A DNA stretch of 64,000 bases from Zygnema cylindricum (Eukaryota; Streptophyta; Zygnematophyceae; Zygnematales; Zygnemataceae). The notes below the pieces were generated by a model. It had not been told where the DNA came from and did not search any database. It saw only the letters and a program-made list of their open reading frames with translations. Positions 11,419 to 23,528 of the stretch are shown one piece after another (the stretch's first letter is position 1; the number at the start of each line of letters is the position of its first letter). Made by a program: the position numbers and the translations under genes. The stretch spans positions 1 through 64,000 of the forward strand of contig JBBHKE010003560.1 in the NCBI GenBank assembly GCA_037447655.1, read 5' to 3'.

Positions 11419-12186
11419 AGGGGTCGGACCATCATCACGTCGGCCCCTTCCGCTACTACTCGATCTAAAATGATAGGACTTACAAAGGGTGAAGTCAATT
11501 TAATTGGTTCGTTCCGCAAATTGGACAATTGCAAAAAGGTTAGGAGTCTTTGTTTCGCGTGCGAGCCAGTGTTCCACATCCCGTCGAATTGAAGCCTTGA
11601 GCCCTTTAACATGTCGGTCAACAGCTTCGTCCTCCGACATCGTTGGAATCTGAACCTTGCACTCCAAGAATCATTGCGTGTACTCCAATACGGAGGTGCG
11701 TTGTCTCAACACCGAAATCCTTTCCATTGCAACCTTGACTATGTTCAAGGGTTTCCAGCAGTCACGAAGAGAAAGGAAAAACAGGGTCCAATCAGCGGGT
11801 ACCTAGCCGTCTTCCACCATTGCCCTCCACCATGCTCTTGATGCCTTCTTCGGTAAACCTCCCACATAACAAATCTTTTCGCGATTGGACAGGCTGGGGA
11901 AATTCTCCAGATAGTTCGCCAGCAAAGACAACCACGCATCGAGATTCTTTTGTTTGCCAAGGTCAAACTCATCAGGCAATCATCAACTTCGGTCTCCTCA
12001 AATCTCTCTTTGTGCCTCCGTGTGCTCGATCACCAAGACGAGTTTCTAAAGTTTCGACAGTGTCACTCAAGTGAGCATTCTGCAATCTGACGTTCTCTAA
12101 TTCCCAGAGGACTCGCTCAAATATCAGTTGTGGAGACAGCGTGACCTCCCACACTATCAAGTCACGAGAAATAGCTATGATACTAA
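11419..12186 (-). pseudogene. Gypsy gag (coiled-coil and capsid region)
   Basis: Starting just inside the LTR, the minus strand encodes a heptad-like leucine segment (LWELENVRLQNAHL, about 12,120) and a capsid-like segment (LDAWLSLLANYLENFP region, about 11,940-11,890), then a broken stretch. The first bases after the LTR (12,186-12,173) read TAGTATCATAGC on the minus strand. That is a 10-of-12 match to the usual tRNA-iMet 3'-end primer site, so this element uses the standard primer type, unlike C1. Confidence 0.65.
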
Positions 12187-12648
12187 TGTAAAAGGAGTAA
12201 TCTAGACACCACGTCCAAGATGCACAGCGGAATATTCGCAGAGATTCACTCGTACCAACAGTAAGGTTACACAATGCACACAAGGGAAAGGTGGAGCTTT
12301 ATTAATCAAGAAAAAGATTACAAGATTGTCTGCTCACTGTTAGAAGTCTACTTCCAAAAAGAATGTCTTTTCACCAAATCTACTCACTATTAAAACTAGC
12401 TACTTGCCAGTTAATCCAGTACTACAGCTAGTCAACTATGTACACGTGGACACACTTCATTAGTTGCATCCTATCCACACTAGGTTGTATAACAATACAG
12501 TACACTCTACATTTTGCTACGTCGCTATGCTGCTAAGTTGCGTTGCTGTGCTGCTATGCTGCGCTAGTCTGACATCGCAGCTGCGCTGCTCTGACATCGC
12601 AACTACCGCAGCTTCTCCACTATGCTCCCATTCTGTACCCCTGTTACA
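12187..12648 (-). repeat. Gypsy LTR, complete copy
   Basis: 462 bp bounded by TG...CA on either strand. On the minus strand it begins TGTAACAGGGG after a purine-rich tract in the neighbouring tail and ends TTTTACA before the primer-binding site. It includes an AATAAA signal near 12,305 on the minus strand. It serves both as the 5' LTR of the left element and as the 3' LTR of the deleted right element. Confidence 0.82.
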
Positions 12649-13690
12649 GTGCCTCCCACTAAGAATTTAGCGTCCCGCTGAATACTGTTCATTAAGGAAA
12701 CTGTATTTGTCGTAGTATTTCGTCCATCTCGTTACGGTAATCCTTGAACTCTTGATGGAGCGCATTGAACCTTCGGAGGAGTTGTTGGTGATCATCTCGC
12801 AGGTCATCAATGTAGTTTTGTAAGTTTTTGCATGTCCTTTCCAGGAGACTAGTGCGCTGGTCGACTGCTACCAGCCGCCGCCAAGTGATTCGCCACCTCA
12901 AATCTTGATCTCCTTCCTCGGGGACGCTCTCCGGTGTTTCGGTTCTGGTCAAGGCAGTCCTGGTACCGCTTCGACCGGAGTTAGATTCGGGGAAGCTGGT
13001 GTCTTTTCCGCTGATTCCTTCTTTTTTTCCTCCGCTTCGGCTTCCCATCGCAGTACCTTCCTCAATTTGAAAGAAACGTGCTTTCTCGCAACTCGGACCC
13101 TCTACATCGCGTTCTTTCGAGCCAATTTGAGTTCTCGTTCTTCCGGTGTGACTTCAACCCTTGAAATGATATCGTGGAAGCGAACATCCCATGGGTGGTA
13201 TTTTTGAAGCAACCCAGGAATGTCCACCCGGTATCGGAAGTGGTCCTCGACCACCTCTACAAACGGTACGACGTGATGGTTAAGCTGGACGTAGCCCTTA
13301 TGATTATTTCCCAGGTCCTTTGTACGTATGAAATTCCACGCAGGGTGAGAAGATACGTTGGCAGGAGTGTTGAGTGGTTCCCCGGGTTTCCCCGTACGCC
13401 ACTCCGTTGGCCACTCTACATTGTCCTAGTAGAACCGTTTCACAAAGGTGAAGGTTCGGTTGGGGATCTTCGAGTCTATGGGTAGAGGAAATAGATAGTC
13501 AGGGATTTCTTCTTCCCTCTCGCTCTCTTCCTCCCGTTCCCCTTCTTCCCGTCGGAGGACAAAAACGTCATCCTCGCTAAGATACTGCTCTTCAGCCTTT
13601 TTCACGGAGCTCTCTGAAGTCTGCTCATCAGGGGTGCTCTCCTTTTCAGGATCTCTCATCACTTCCAGATCAGAGGCACGGAGCAAAATG
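12649..13690 (-). pseudogene. Gypsy tail region, second copy
   Basis: Direct repeat of 305-1,346. Minus-strand frames: an acidic segment with SEDDVFVLRREEGE (13,686-13,426), a middle segment with GYVQLNHHV, and a C-terminal coiled-coil-like ORF (13,048-12,692) with EDLRD-type heptads and a Glu/Asp/Lys-rich profile. Its function is unknown. No catalytic motif is visible. Confidence 0.55.
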
Positions 13691-13817
13691 TAGAAGCTGC
13701 GGTAGTTGCATTGCTATGTTGCCATGCTGCGTTAGTCTGACATCGCAGCTGTGCTGCTCTGACATCGCAACTACTGCAGCTTCTCCACTATGTTCCCATT
13801 CAGTAACACTGTTACAA
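13691..13817 (-). repeat. Gypsy LTR fragment
   Basis: 127 bp ending CACTGTTACA, aligning to the last part (plus-strand sense) of the 12,187-12,648 LTR. It marks the right edge of the gypsy complex; duplicated-unit DNA begins immediately after. Confidence 0.7.
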
Positions 13818-14192
13818 AAAGAGAAATGGAGAGTGAAAGAGCAAGTTTGAGAGAATACAAGGCTTGCGTAGTTTTGGCACATGTTAAAATATGTCTAGGT
13901 TATCTTTATGCCGGAAATGATTTTGATGAATAAATGTTAACTGTTGACTTGTGTTGACAAGATGTTTTATTTACAGATAAAATAATTGTGGAATATTTGT
14001 TTTTTTTAAGACTGTGGTTAAGAAAATCATGAACAATATTTTTTTTACGATTTGAAATTATATGAGTTCAACTATATATAATATTATTGTTCTGTATCGT
14101 GCTGAAACTTTTCGTAGTGGTTCCCGGTATATCGCCTTGTACCTTATAATTATCATTAATAATTATCGGGCCTGCTATTTATGGGTAATTTT
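13818..14192. other. Unit A left flank, no gene
   Basis: Aligns with 37,076-37,457 of unit B. AT-rich, no coding potential seen. It includes degenerate inverted motifs around TATCG that recur through the local DNA-transposon remnants. Confidence 0.6.
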
Positions 14193-15025
14193 TAGTGTTG
14201 TGTATCGGTAAGGATTTGCCGATAACCGATATGGGCCTTTTTCGGGTTGGTGATAATCGATATATTAGTCAGACATATCGACATCCGTGTTATAGCTAGT
14301 AAACAACCGTTAATATGGATTATTTATCGGCGATAACACCGATAACGATAACTATCGATGATAACTTTACGACTGTACATATAAATGTACAGCTAGCAGC
14401 TAGTATACTCAACTATATGGTTTATTCCCTTAACGCGACAGGGACCCCTTGTCCCCGATTTCGGCAAAAAATCACGATATTTGCTTCATTATTTCTAATT
14501 TAACTTGGTTTTACTTGGGTTTTATGCTCAGAAACCCATCCGCAATGTCCTTTTGACTATTTTTTTATATATATAAATGGCAGTTAATGGCGGCAGTCAG
14601 ACAAATTTGTTCGTCTGCTTTGTATGTCTGTTCGTCTGGTTTTTGAAAAAGTTTGATTTTACAAATTTACAATATAATTTAACTTTTCCGTTTCTGTACG
14701 ATAATTTTAAAATTATAAACTATTAATTTATATTTGTCAACATTGATAATTAATTTAATTATGTGTCGCGCTGTCGATAATAAATCTTAGTTAAACAGCA
14801 TACGGAACAGATTCTTACACGTTGCATACCACGCTATATAAATTTAATAACATAACGCAGTATATTATGAAGTAGTATTGTATGCATACTATATTTTTTT
14901 ACGTTATCGCCGATATGGAATTTGTTGGTCTATGACCAATATATCGGGACGTCTAACCGTCTGATAAGCGATAACTATCGTTATCGGTGTTATCGCGATA
15001 ATTTCTCTACCGATGCATAACACTA
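14193..15025. mobile_element. hAT-like MITE with 8-bp target duplication
   Basis: 833 bp. The terminal inverted repeat starts TAGTGTTGTGTATCGGTA; the right end reads ACCGATGCATAACACTA. It is flanked by GTAATTTT (14,185-14,192) and GTAATTTA (15,026-15,033). Unit B holds the undisturbed site GTAATTTA once, at 37,450-37,457, so the insertion followed the duplication. TAGTG ends with 8-bp duplications are typical of hAT. No transposase ORF. Confidence 0.88.
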
Positions 15026-15033
15026 GTAATTTA

Positions 15034-15401
15034 ACGTAATATATTGGGATTTTATTGCGATAATTTCGTTACTGTTATACTAGACCAATGCATCAATTAT
15101 TGGTGGGTCAAAAAAGGTACATCTCGGTTATTGATAAACGGCTACGGATACACAACATTAGATTACATGCCCTGAGTATGAGAATATAATACTGAATGCG
15201 AAAATATAAGTTTGACTATATTGGAGTTATTGAATTTATCCTCAAGCCATAAAACACGGGCAGACGATTTGTTTGCCTCCGCGAATGAGGTAACTAATGA
15301 GTTTTTTCTAATGCCAAAAAAAGAAACCGGGTCGTCTTGATTGTTGTCTGCAATGAAGGAAGTGAACATGTACAAACTGCATAGAAGTTGTACAGTATAA
15401 G
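15034..15401. other. Unit A flank between MITE and copia C2, no gene
   Basis: Aligns with about 37,458-37,820 of unit B. No coding sequence recognised. Confidence 0.6.
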
Positions 15402-16446
15402 TGTAGAAATTGATGGTTCGTTTAGTATTTTCTAGGTCTAAAATAAAATGCAGAAAAGAAGCAAAGGCAGTTTGCCTCTAACTTCTCTCTTCAACTCCCA
15501 CACTTGTTGCAGTCACTGAAATTCAGAGATGAAGCTAGAGCCATGGCTGCCTATGCTATCCTGAGATTTACGGGTAGTAGATTAGTTGATGTACTAGAAG
15601 TAAAGCTGTCGGACACAGGATTTGATCCCGGTACCTACCGGCCGTCAAAGCCGCCAGTAGCCGGTAGCTCTATCCATTTAGTCTATGACTAGTGTTAGAT
15701 ATATAGTGTTGGATAATTAGATAAATATTTCTACGCTGACAAATTCATTTAACAGAAACTATTTACAAGATACATAGGTTCGGTTATGTAAAAGTACGGA
15801 TTAAGGTACGGACAAAAAACTAGTACCGCGCATTTGTTTCGATAGCGAAACGAATACCGCACAGGTATTTATTACAGCTACGATTAAATCTGCATTTAAT
15901 CAGACGGTCGAAATGAATGCCGAGATCGCGGAAGAGGATTTCGGCAGTTTTTTGTCATCGCCACATCCGATGACACGTGGCAGATTGACATTGGATCGCG
16001 GCATCTCCGAGGATTATGGGAGCAAATCGAGATATACCACGTGTCGACATTTAGGTCATGTCGTACAGTATCCGTACAGAATGTACGCCGGCAGTTGTAC
16101 TTTTGTGTACGGAAGTGTAATATGATTAGTTCCGTACATCAGTAGATAGAGTTTGTGAGAGAGATAGGACTTAGAAATATTGGTAAATAGGACTCTCTCT
16201 CTTAGAGGGCATCTGTACAAAAGGTCAACTTTGACCCTCCATAACTTACTGCTCAAGGGAGCAAATTCAGAGATTCTTTTTGCTATCGACTTGGGGGGGT
16301 TTTCAGTTCACAGGGGTGATGGTGATCACAGTTTTTTTCTGCCAAAGTGGCAATTTTTCTTGCTGAAACACAAAGGGGTCAAAGTTATCCTAGAGGCTTC
16401 TTGCAAGCTGTCCTTTCTGAGGACCTATGGAGGTTTCACGGTTTCA
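15402..16446 (+). repeat. C2 5' LTR
   Basis: Starts TGTAGAAATTGATGG and ends GTTTCA. The next bases GTTATGGGCCCACA (16,447-16,460) are the same anticodon-arm type primer-binding site as in C1. Confidence 0.9.
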
Positions 16447-16460
16447 GTTATGGGCCCACA
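16447..16460 (+). promoter_or_regulatory. C2 primer-binding site
   Basis: GTTATGGGCCCACA, complementary to the tRNA-iMet anticodon stem-loop as in C1. Its conservation in two diverged elements supports real use of an internal tRNA primer site. Confidence 0.72.
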
Positions 16461-16491
16461 CTCTAGAGTACCCATCTTTAATGGAACTGGC

Positions 16492-17535
16492 TGCAATTTT
16501 GTATCCTCCATTAGATCACAGAATACAGGAAGCCTCTAGATAGTATTTAACTAACCCACTTTAAGCCACAACCACTGCTGTCCAGGAAGGCAAAATGTTT
16601 GATTGCATCCTTGTGCAGCCCGGACTCCCCTGAGTCCGTAGGAAAAAGAATCAGTGAAAACGTCCAACCAGCCGATAAGTTATGAGGCAGTAAAAATGCC
16701 AATTTGTACAAACTCTCAAAGGGAGAGTTGACTTCCTTCCAAAATTTTCTAAGTCTTGATTCCCTCAAATAACTTCTATCTACTAAAGTACGGACCAATA
16801 AGATTACTGTACCGTACCAAAAAGTACTAACGTCGATGTACCTTTTGTACGGCCTATGTACGACAAGGTTGCTAAGCGAACGCGTGTCTGCTTTTCACTC
16901 GTCTGTACATTCCTCGGAATTCCCATGACCGAATGTCATCTCTCCACTTGGCTCCAGGTCATGCCACGTCACAAAACGCCAAAGTGACCACTCCAGAATT
17001 TCGGCGATGATGTGCGCCGTTGGATTTGCAGCGAGACGTACTCGTAGTCGATACAAATACTTGCGCAATATTTGTTTCGTTGTCAAAACAAAGTGCGTGG
17101 TATCCGTTTTGAAATAGAATTGTACTTAGTACTTTCGTAAAACTGTATCTATGCGTGTCGTATAAAGTTTTAGTTAAATGGATTTGTTCCCCTCTAAATA
17201 TATATATATATATATATCTCTATCACATACTATAGCATTTGGCACTGGTCCTAGTCTCATAGGATAAAACTGACTGCTATCGGCCAACTTGACGAACCGA
17301 AGGTACTGGGATCAAATCCCGGGTCCGTCAGGTATATTTTTAGTAACCTACTAAAAATAACTGTCTGTTGAACTAAGGCAGCCATGGATCAACCACCCTC
17401 TCTATCCTTTAGTGACTACAACAAGTATGGGGGCTAGAGAGAGGAGGTGGAGGCAGGTTGTCTGTCCTTTTTCTTTTTCTTTTATACTAACATAATGAAC
17501 CTAGAAAATACTCCAGAAATCTACTAATATCAACA
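16492..17535 (-). mobile_element. Antisense solo LTR of a related copia family, nested in the C2 leader
   Basis: 1,044 bp, running TG...CA on the minus strand from 17,535 (TGTTGATATTAG) to 16,492. It contains the TATTTTCTAGGTTC block and other landmarks of the C1/C2 LTR in reverse orientation. Flanks are CTGGC (16,487-16,491) and TTGGC (17,536-17,540), a 4-of-5 target duplication. C1's leader at the same place has no insert. A short AT microsatellite lies at about 17,199-17,216. Confidence 0.85.
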
Positions 17536-17540
17536 TTGGC

Positions 17541-18290
17541 TTCATATAGTGGGAAAGTATGATGACAGGAGCTCTATGCGAGAAACGGTTTTGGGGGATA
17601 GTGAGCTGACGAGTGGGGCGTCCATCAAGTCTTAGAATCCCTCGAGGGTTTGGAGAAAGCAGATTCACAAAGAAAGCAAATCCATCTTCAACGGAGGAGA
17701 CAAAGGAAGGAGAGGTGGTGGACAAAGGAACAGAGAAGGAGACGACCACACCAATAGCAACTGGTTCAGCATTCATGTCACCTATTCCGAGGAACGTGGA
17801 GAATGATACTGATACCTGGGACTACAACAATGTGGCGGCAAAGCACTTCATCCTCCGCCATCTTACTCAAGGGCTTGCATGTCCTCATTTGCAGGTAGAA
17901 TGGGCATCCGATCTTTGGATGGCTCTCATAGAGATGTACCGAAGTAGTACGATTCAGCAACAACAGTTGGCTGATCAGAAAGTTAAGGAGTATGTATACA
18001 AAAGGGGGAAGATGTTGGATTTTTGCAATGAGCTTGCTACACTCTTCATGGAGCTAGAGAGCGCGGGAAAAGATTTTAGTGAAAAAGAAAAGGTTAACTG
18101 TTTACTGATGAAGTTACCCGATGAGTTCAAGAACATAGTCAACCGTGTGCAGGACTTGCCGGACTCAAGGTGGATATGGAACTCAGTGGTAGGGATGATT
18201 ATCGTTCGAGAGAATGCGATTGAGATCCGAAGGGGAGGAAAGAGTGGGCAAGCCTTGGCAACTGCGACCGATTAGAGGAACAAGGATTCT
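17541..18290 (+). pseudogene. C2 gag
   Basis: Aligns with C1 gag (WMALIEMYR, LMKLPDEF, VNRVQDLPDSRW). A TAG replaces Trp after ATATD (about 18,273). Past it, the CCHC knuckle has lost its second Cys to TAA (about 18,380) and its His, but keeps the final Cys that C1 lacks. Confidence 0.8.
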
Positions 18291-18399
18291 CGGAAATCGG
18301 TCGGAAACTATAGGGGGAGGGAGCAGAAAAATCAGACCGACGAGTTCGGACCAAGGGCTCCCAAAGGTTTATGTCATTTTTAAAAGAAGTCGGGGCTTT

Positions 18400-20260
18400 A
18401 TATGGCAGAGTGCAGTAAGCTAGCCGAGCTTCTGTTAAAGGAGGGGAAAACTGGTGGAACCGCGAGAGGAACGAAAGAGGCCCTTGTGACATAGGTACAT
18501 GAGGCTAAATCCGAGGACGAGGACGATGAGCTCCTATTAGATGAGGAGTTGAAGGCGAAAAACGAGGTCGAAATTCCACGAAGGTAGAAATGTGCATACG
18601 GTGGATTGAAAGGTGAAGCCGGTTTGATTGTAGATTCAGGTGCCTCCATGCACATGTCTAAGGATAAGCACCTGTTCACTAAGAAAAGAAAGATTCCCAC
18701 AGTAGATATAGAGTACGGGGATGGGAGGATAATCACTACTACTCTTGTAGGATCGGTAGATCTGAAAGTGTTAGTAGAAGGAAAGACATCTATAGTAACA
18801 TTCTCCGATGTATTAATTATTCCGGAGATGAACAAAAACCTCATCTCTACATCTGTATTAGATGATAAGGGTTTTTTCACTAGCACTAGGGAAGGAGTCT
18901 TTACTGCTAGTTTTGAGGAAGAGGTCTATTTTATTGTTGAGAAAGGTAGCCATGGGATGTTTAGGCTGGTTTTAAGTAGTGAAACGAAGATACTTTATAA
19001 CGCTGGTGTTCATGATATTATGATGTGGCATAAGAGGCTTGGGATGAAAAAGATGGGAGTGGTGGAAGGGATTCAGTTCAGTGAGAGTGATAATATAAGT
19101 GATTGTAGTGGATGTGCTCAAGGTAAAGCACACAGATTACCCTTTCCCAAACAACCACTTATAAGGGATAGAAATTCTAGATTTAGTACACACAGATATT
19201 TGGGGACCAGTTAAAGTGCCCTCACCAGGGGGAAAGAGATTTATGATGACTATCACTAATGATTGGTCTCGGTATTCCAGGGTGTATGATTTGAAAAACA
19301 AGTCAGAAGCTCATGATTGTTTTAGACAATATAAAGCATTGAGCGAAAAACTCCATGAAACTCGAATCAAGAGAGTAAAGAGTGACAATGGTGGAGAGTA
19401 TACTTCTAACCAGTTTGATGATTTTCTGAGGGAAGATGGAGTCCAACATCAAAAGACGGTTCCAGAAAACCGAAAACAATATGGGGTAGCTAAAAAATTA
19501 AATAGGACACTAAGTGATAGTGCTAGAAGTATGTTGTGGGACAAGAAGATAGGAAAAAGGTTTTGGGTAGAAGCAATGATTTGTGCTAATTACCTCAAAA
19601 ATATAGTTCTTACTTCAGCTATAAAAGATCAAACACCTTATGAGAGATGGACATGCCTGAAACCAGACATATCTCACTTAAAGGTTTTCGACAGTCAAGT
19701 ATTCAGTCTAGATACAGATCGGTCTAATTGGAAGTTAGAACCTAAAGGAAAACCGGGATACTTATTAGGATATGATGAGGATGTTGAAGGATATAGAGTT
19801 TATGATCTAAAAAGGGAAGATATAATCTTAGTAAAGCATCTAGTAGTTATGGATGAAGGAAAGTTTGTGGATCCCTTCAAATATACAAAGTCAGTAAAAA
19901 TCAGATTTGAGTCAAAAAATTCCAATGACTTTGAGCTTCCTAACTATCCAGGTTTTAGAGAAGATGACATTCTTGCAAGTACATATCAGACCGAAAAGGA
20001 CTCGGCTGTGGAAACTCCAGTGATAACTCTACCCGAAGCGGAAGACATGGTGGAAATTGATTCGGAATCAAGGGATAGGGGAGAAGCCGAGATTGTTCAA
20101 AAGAACCTACGAGAACCATCTATTCCGACCTCAGATTTTGAGGGGGGGAGGAGAAGTAGCAAAAGATTGCAAGAAAAACAAGTTAATAACAAGGTAACAA
20201 AACTATCTCATCAAGATGAACCTCAAACTTATGGAGAGGCGATGACTTGTCCATAAAGAA
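18400..20260 (+). pseudogene. C2 protease and integrase
   Basis: Protease active site DSGASMHM (about 18,635). The integrase zinc region has a 27-bp in-frame deletion that removes the second His of the HHCC finger (WHKRLG is joined to MKKMG, about 19,035). A frameshift follows near 19,180. The core has DNGGEYTSNQF (about 19,390), and KLNRTL replaces RLNRTL. There is a single copy of the segment that is doubled in C1. Stop TAA near 20,254. Confidence 0.85.
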
Positions 20261-21765
20261 ATCGGTGGAAGACAGCCATCAATGAGGAGATGGCCTCAAT
20301 TATGGCAGCCGATACTTGGGAGCTGGTGTATTGTCCACCTAACCGAAAACCAATCGGTTGTAAGTGGGTTTTCAAATTAAATCTGAACCCAGATAACACA
20401 ATTGAGCGCTACAAGGCCCGATTAGTGGCAAAAGGATTTACACAAAAGGAGGGTATAGACTACGCGGAAACCTTTGCCGCGGTCGTCAGATTTCCCTCCG
20501 TCCGCATACTTCTCAGTCTGGCAGCAGCGGAAGACTTGGAGGTGCACCACATGGACATCAAGACAGCCGTTTTGCATGGAGAATTGGAAGAGGAGATCTT
20601 CATGCGACAACCCGAAGGATTTGTAGAGGAACGAGAGGAGAGTAAGGTATGCCGGCTGATTAAATCTCTTTATGGTTTGAAACAGGCGCCTCCACAATAG
20701 AATAAGAAGCTTGATGAGTTTCTTACCGGTTTGGGATATATCCGGATCAGCTCAGATAACTCAATTTTTGAAGATGAGGAAGGTGTTATATTTATTTCAA
20801 TATATGGTGATGATTTACTTGTTTTAAGTAAATCAATGGAAAAAATTAATAAACTGAAAACCGATCTTAAGGGGAGATTTGAATTGAAGGATATGGGGGT
20901 AGCAAAATATATTTTGGGAATTAAAGTAGAAAGAGATCGAAAAAGAAATATTATATGATTGACTCAAAAGGAAGCAATTGGGAACATGTTTGAAAATTTT
21001 CAGATGGATAAAGCTAATAGTTGTACAACTCCAATTGGGTTAAAGAAGGGAAGTGAGGGGAGTGAGGAAGAAGGAGTCATAATCTTAGACGAGGAACTAT
21101 CTTCTGAAGAACAAAAGCTCATGCAGAATTTCATGCAGAATATTCCTTACAGGCAAGTAGTTAGAAGTCTAATCTATTTTATGAATTGTACCCTGCCGAA
21201 TTAACTGCAATTGTAGAAGTTCTGAGTAGAAGTCTAAATGCTCCCACTAAGAGGGATTGGGAGGCAGCTAAGAGAGTCCTTAGATATTTGATAGGAACTA
21301 TGGATTTATGGTTGCATTTGGGTGGGGAGAATATTGACCTTACTACTTGGAGTGATGCCAGTTATGGTGATGCACCGATGAGGAGATGTACTTCTGGATA
21401 TGTATTATATGTGGGTGATGGGGCTTGCTGTTGGAGTAGCAAACAACAAAAGGTTATTGCTCAGTCCACCACAGAGGCTGAGTATATGGCCTCTTGCTCT
21501 GCTGTAAAAGAATTGATGTGGGTCAAGTCTTTGCTTGGTGAGCTTGGTCACCTTAAGAGTGGTGTGCAGAATTGTTTTTGTGATAATCAGACAACAATCG
21601 TTATTTCTGCAAATCATAAACATCATTTTAAAGCCAAACACATGGACATTAGACTCAGCTTTGTAAGAGAGAAAGTAGAAAACAAAATATTAAGTTTAGA
21701 GTATCAACCAGATAGCAAGATGGAGCAGATATGATGACCAAACTTATGCCTTCCCCTAAGCTAAT
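20261..21765 (+). pseudogene. C2 reverse transcriptase and RNase H
   Basis: RT motifs ARLVAKGFTQ, MDIKTAVLHGELEEEI and YILGIKV. The catalytic site is YGDD (about 20,803-20,814), where C1 has YVDD. A TAG at 20,698 replaces the Trp codon that is TGA in C1. Further breaks are TGA near 20,956 and a shift near 21,190. RNase H has TWSDASYGD, AEYMA and KHMDIR. It ends just before the purine tract and 3' LTR. Confidence 0.86.
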
Positions 21766-21821
21766 TTTCTTCAAGGAGAAGTGTGGTCTGAAATTGAAGA
21801 TTGACTACAAAATAAGGGGAG

Positions 21822-22866
21822 TGTATAAATTGATGATTCGTTTAGTATTTTCTAGGTCTAAAATAAAATGCAGAAAAGAAGCCAAGGCAGTCTGCCTCTA
21901 ACTTCTCCCTTCAACTCCCACACTTGTTGCAGTCACTGAAAATCAGAGATGAAGTTACAGCCATGGTTGCCTATGCTATCCTGAGATTTACGGGTAGTAG
22001 ATTAGTTGATTTACTAAAAGTAAAGCTGTCGAACACAGGATTTGATCCTGGTACCTACCGGCCGTCAAAGCCACCAGTAGCCGGTAGCTATATCCATTTA
22101 GTTTATGACTAGTGTTAAATCATATAGTGTTTGATAATTAGATAAACATTTCTACGGTGACAAATTCATTTAACGAAACTATTTACAGGATACATAGGTT
22201 CGGTTATGTAAAAGTACGGATTAAGGTACGGACAAGAAACTAGTACCGCGCATTTGTTTCGATAGCGAAACGAATACCGCGCAGGTATTTATGACGGCTA
22301 CGATTAAATCTGCATTTAATCGAACGGTCCGAATTAATGTCGAGATCGCGGAAGAGGATTTCGGCGGTTTTTGGTCATCGCCATATCGGATGACACGTGG
22401 CAGGATGTCATTGGATCGCGGCATCTTCGGGGATTAAAGGAGCAAATCCGGATATACCACGTGTAGACATTTAGGCCATGTCGTACAGTATCCGTACAGA
22501 AAGTACACCGGCAGCTGTACTTTTGTGTACGGAAGAGTAATATGATTGGTTCCGTACATCAGTAGATAGAGTTTGTGAGAGAGATAGGAATTAGAAAAAT
22601 TGGTAGGTAGGACCCTCTCTCCCAGAGAGTTTCTGTACAAAAGGTCAACTTTGACCCTCCATAACTTACTGCTCAAGTGAGCAAATTCAGAGACTCTTCT
22701 TGCTATCGACTTAGGGGAGTCTTGCCTTTACAAGGGTGAAGGTGATCAGATTTTTTGTCTGTCAGGGTGGCAATTGTTCTTGCTGAAACACAAAGGGGTC
22801 AGATTTATTCTAGAGGCTTCTTGCAAGTTGTCCTTTCTGAGGACCTATGGAGGTCTCAGAGTTTCA
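21822..22866 (+). repeat. C2 3' LTR
   Basis: 1,045 bp starting TGTATAAATTG, preceded by the purine tract AATAAGGGGAG and ending GTTTCA before ATAAA. Somewhat more diverged from its partner than the C1 LTR pair is. Confidence 0.9.
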
Positions 22867-23528
22867 ATAAATACTAGTGATGTGTATCGGTATCCATTTG
22901 TCGATTACCAATATGTACCTTTTTTCGACCTTTCGATAATCGATGTATCGGTCTAGTATATCGGTAATGGAATTTTTCGCGATGAAAAGCCAATATACGA
23001 CGATAAATTACAATTAAATATAGGGCCTGATAATTATTGGCGATAATAGTAAGGTTTAGACTGTACAATTGTACAGTTTTGTACAAAAGTAAGGAAAGAA
23101 TTTGTCATGTGTGGCATGCCACACTATATAATATATAAAGTATATTACTATTTAGTGTGAAGTACTTTGGTATACTAATACTATATTTTGTACACTTATC
23201 GGCCATTAAAAAATTGTTGGTTCCGGAGCGATATACTCGGACCCAAGGTCGCCAAAATCAAAATTTCAGATACCCAAATTCGATTTTTTTTTTCCAAAAT
23301 CTGAACACCAGAAATCCGGTTGCGTTATTGCACCCTCCTAAATTTTTACCTGATACCCGATACACGTTTATCGAAAAAAATGTAAACCGAAACTCGATTT
23401 CTTGCGACTATGCGTATCCGCCTATACCAAAATAAGTACAAAATTAGTGTTTCGTCTCCCTTATACGTTTCAGGCTTCCACGATACCAAAAGTACAAAGT
23501 ACTATAATGTTGGATATTATGGACACTA

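Larger units (their letters stand above)
1..13817 (-). mobile_element. Ty3/gypsy LTR retrotransposon complex, interrupted by copia element C1
   Basis: Reading on the minus strand the order is: a 127-bp LTR fragment (13,817-13,691), a tail region (13,690-12,649), a complete 462-bp LTR (12,648-12,187), a PBS-like site, gag and protease (12,186-10,213), then after the inserted copia element the rest of protease, reverse transcriptase and RNase H (3,103-1,360), a second tail (1,346-305) and an LTR cut by the window edge (304-1). The two tails are direct repeats of equal length (about 1,042 bp). RT, RNase H, zinc knuckle and aspartic protease motifs support the gypsy class. I find no integrase HHCC or DDE signature between RNase H and the tail. 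Frames are interrupted, so the element looks dead. Confidence 0.85.
15402..22866 (+). mobile_element. Ty1/copia retrotransposon C2, complete but decayed
   Basis: Same family as C1. It has LTRs of 1,045 bp each (15,402-16,446 and 21,822-22,866), flanked by ATAAG (15,397-15,401) and ATAAA (22,867-22,871). Unit B has the empty site ATAAT at 37,821. The leader contains a 1,044-bp antisense solo LTR. The coding order is gag, protease, integrase, RT, RNase H, with multiple stops and shifts. Confidence 0.93.

Noticed and set aside
17270-17340. tRNA-like GGGATCAAATCCC stem
   Set aside because: It is part of the copia LTR sequence (reverse of the solo LTR) and has no matching acceptor, D or anticodon arms.
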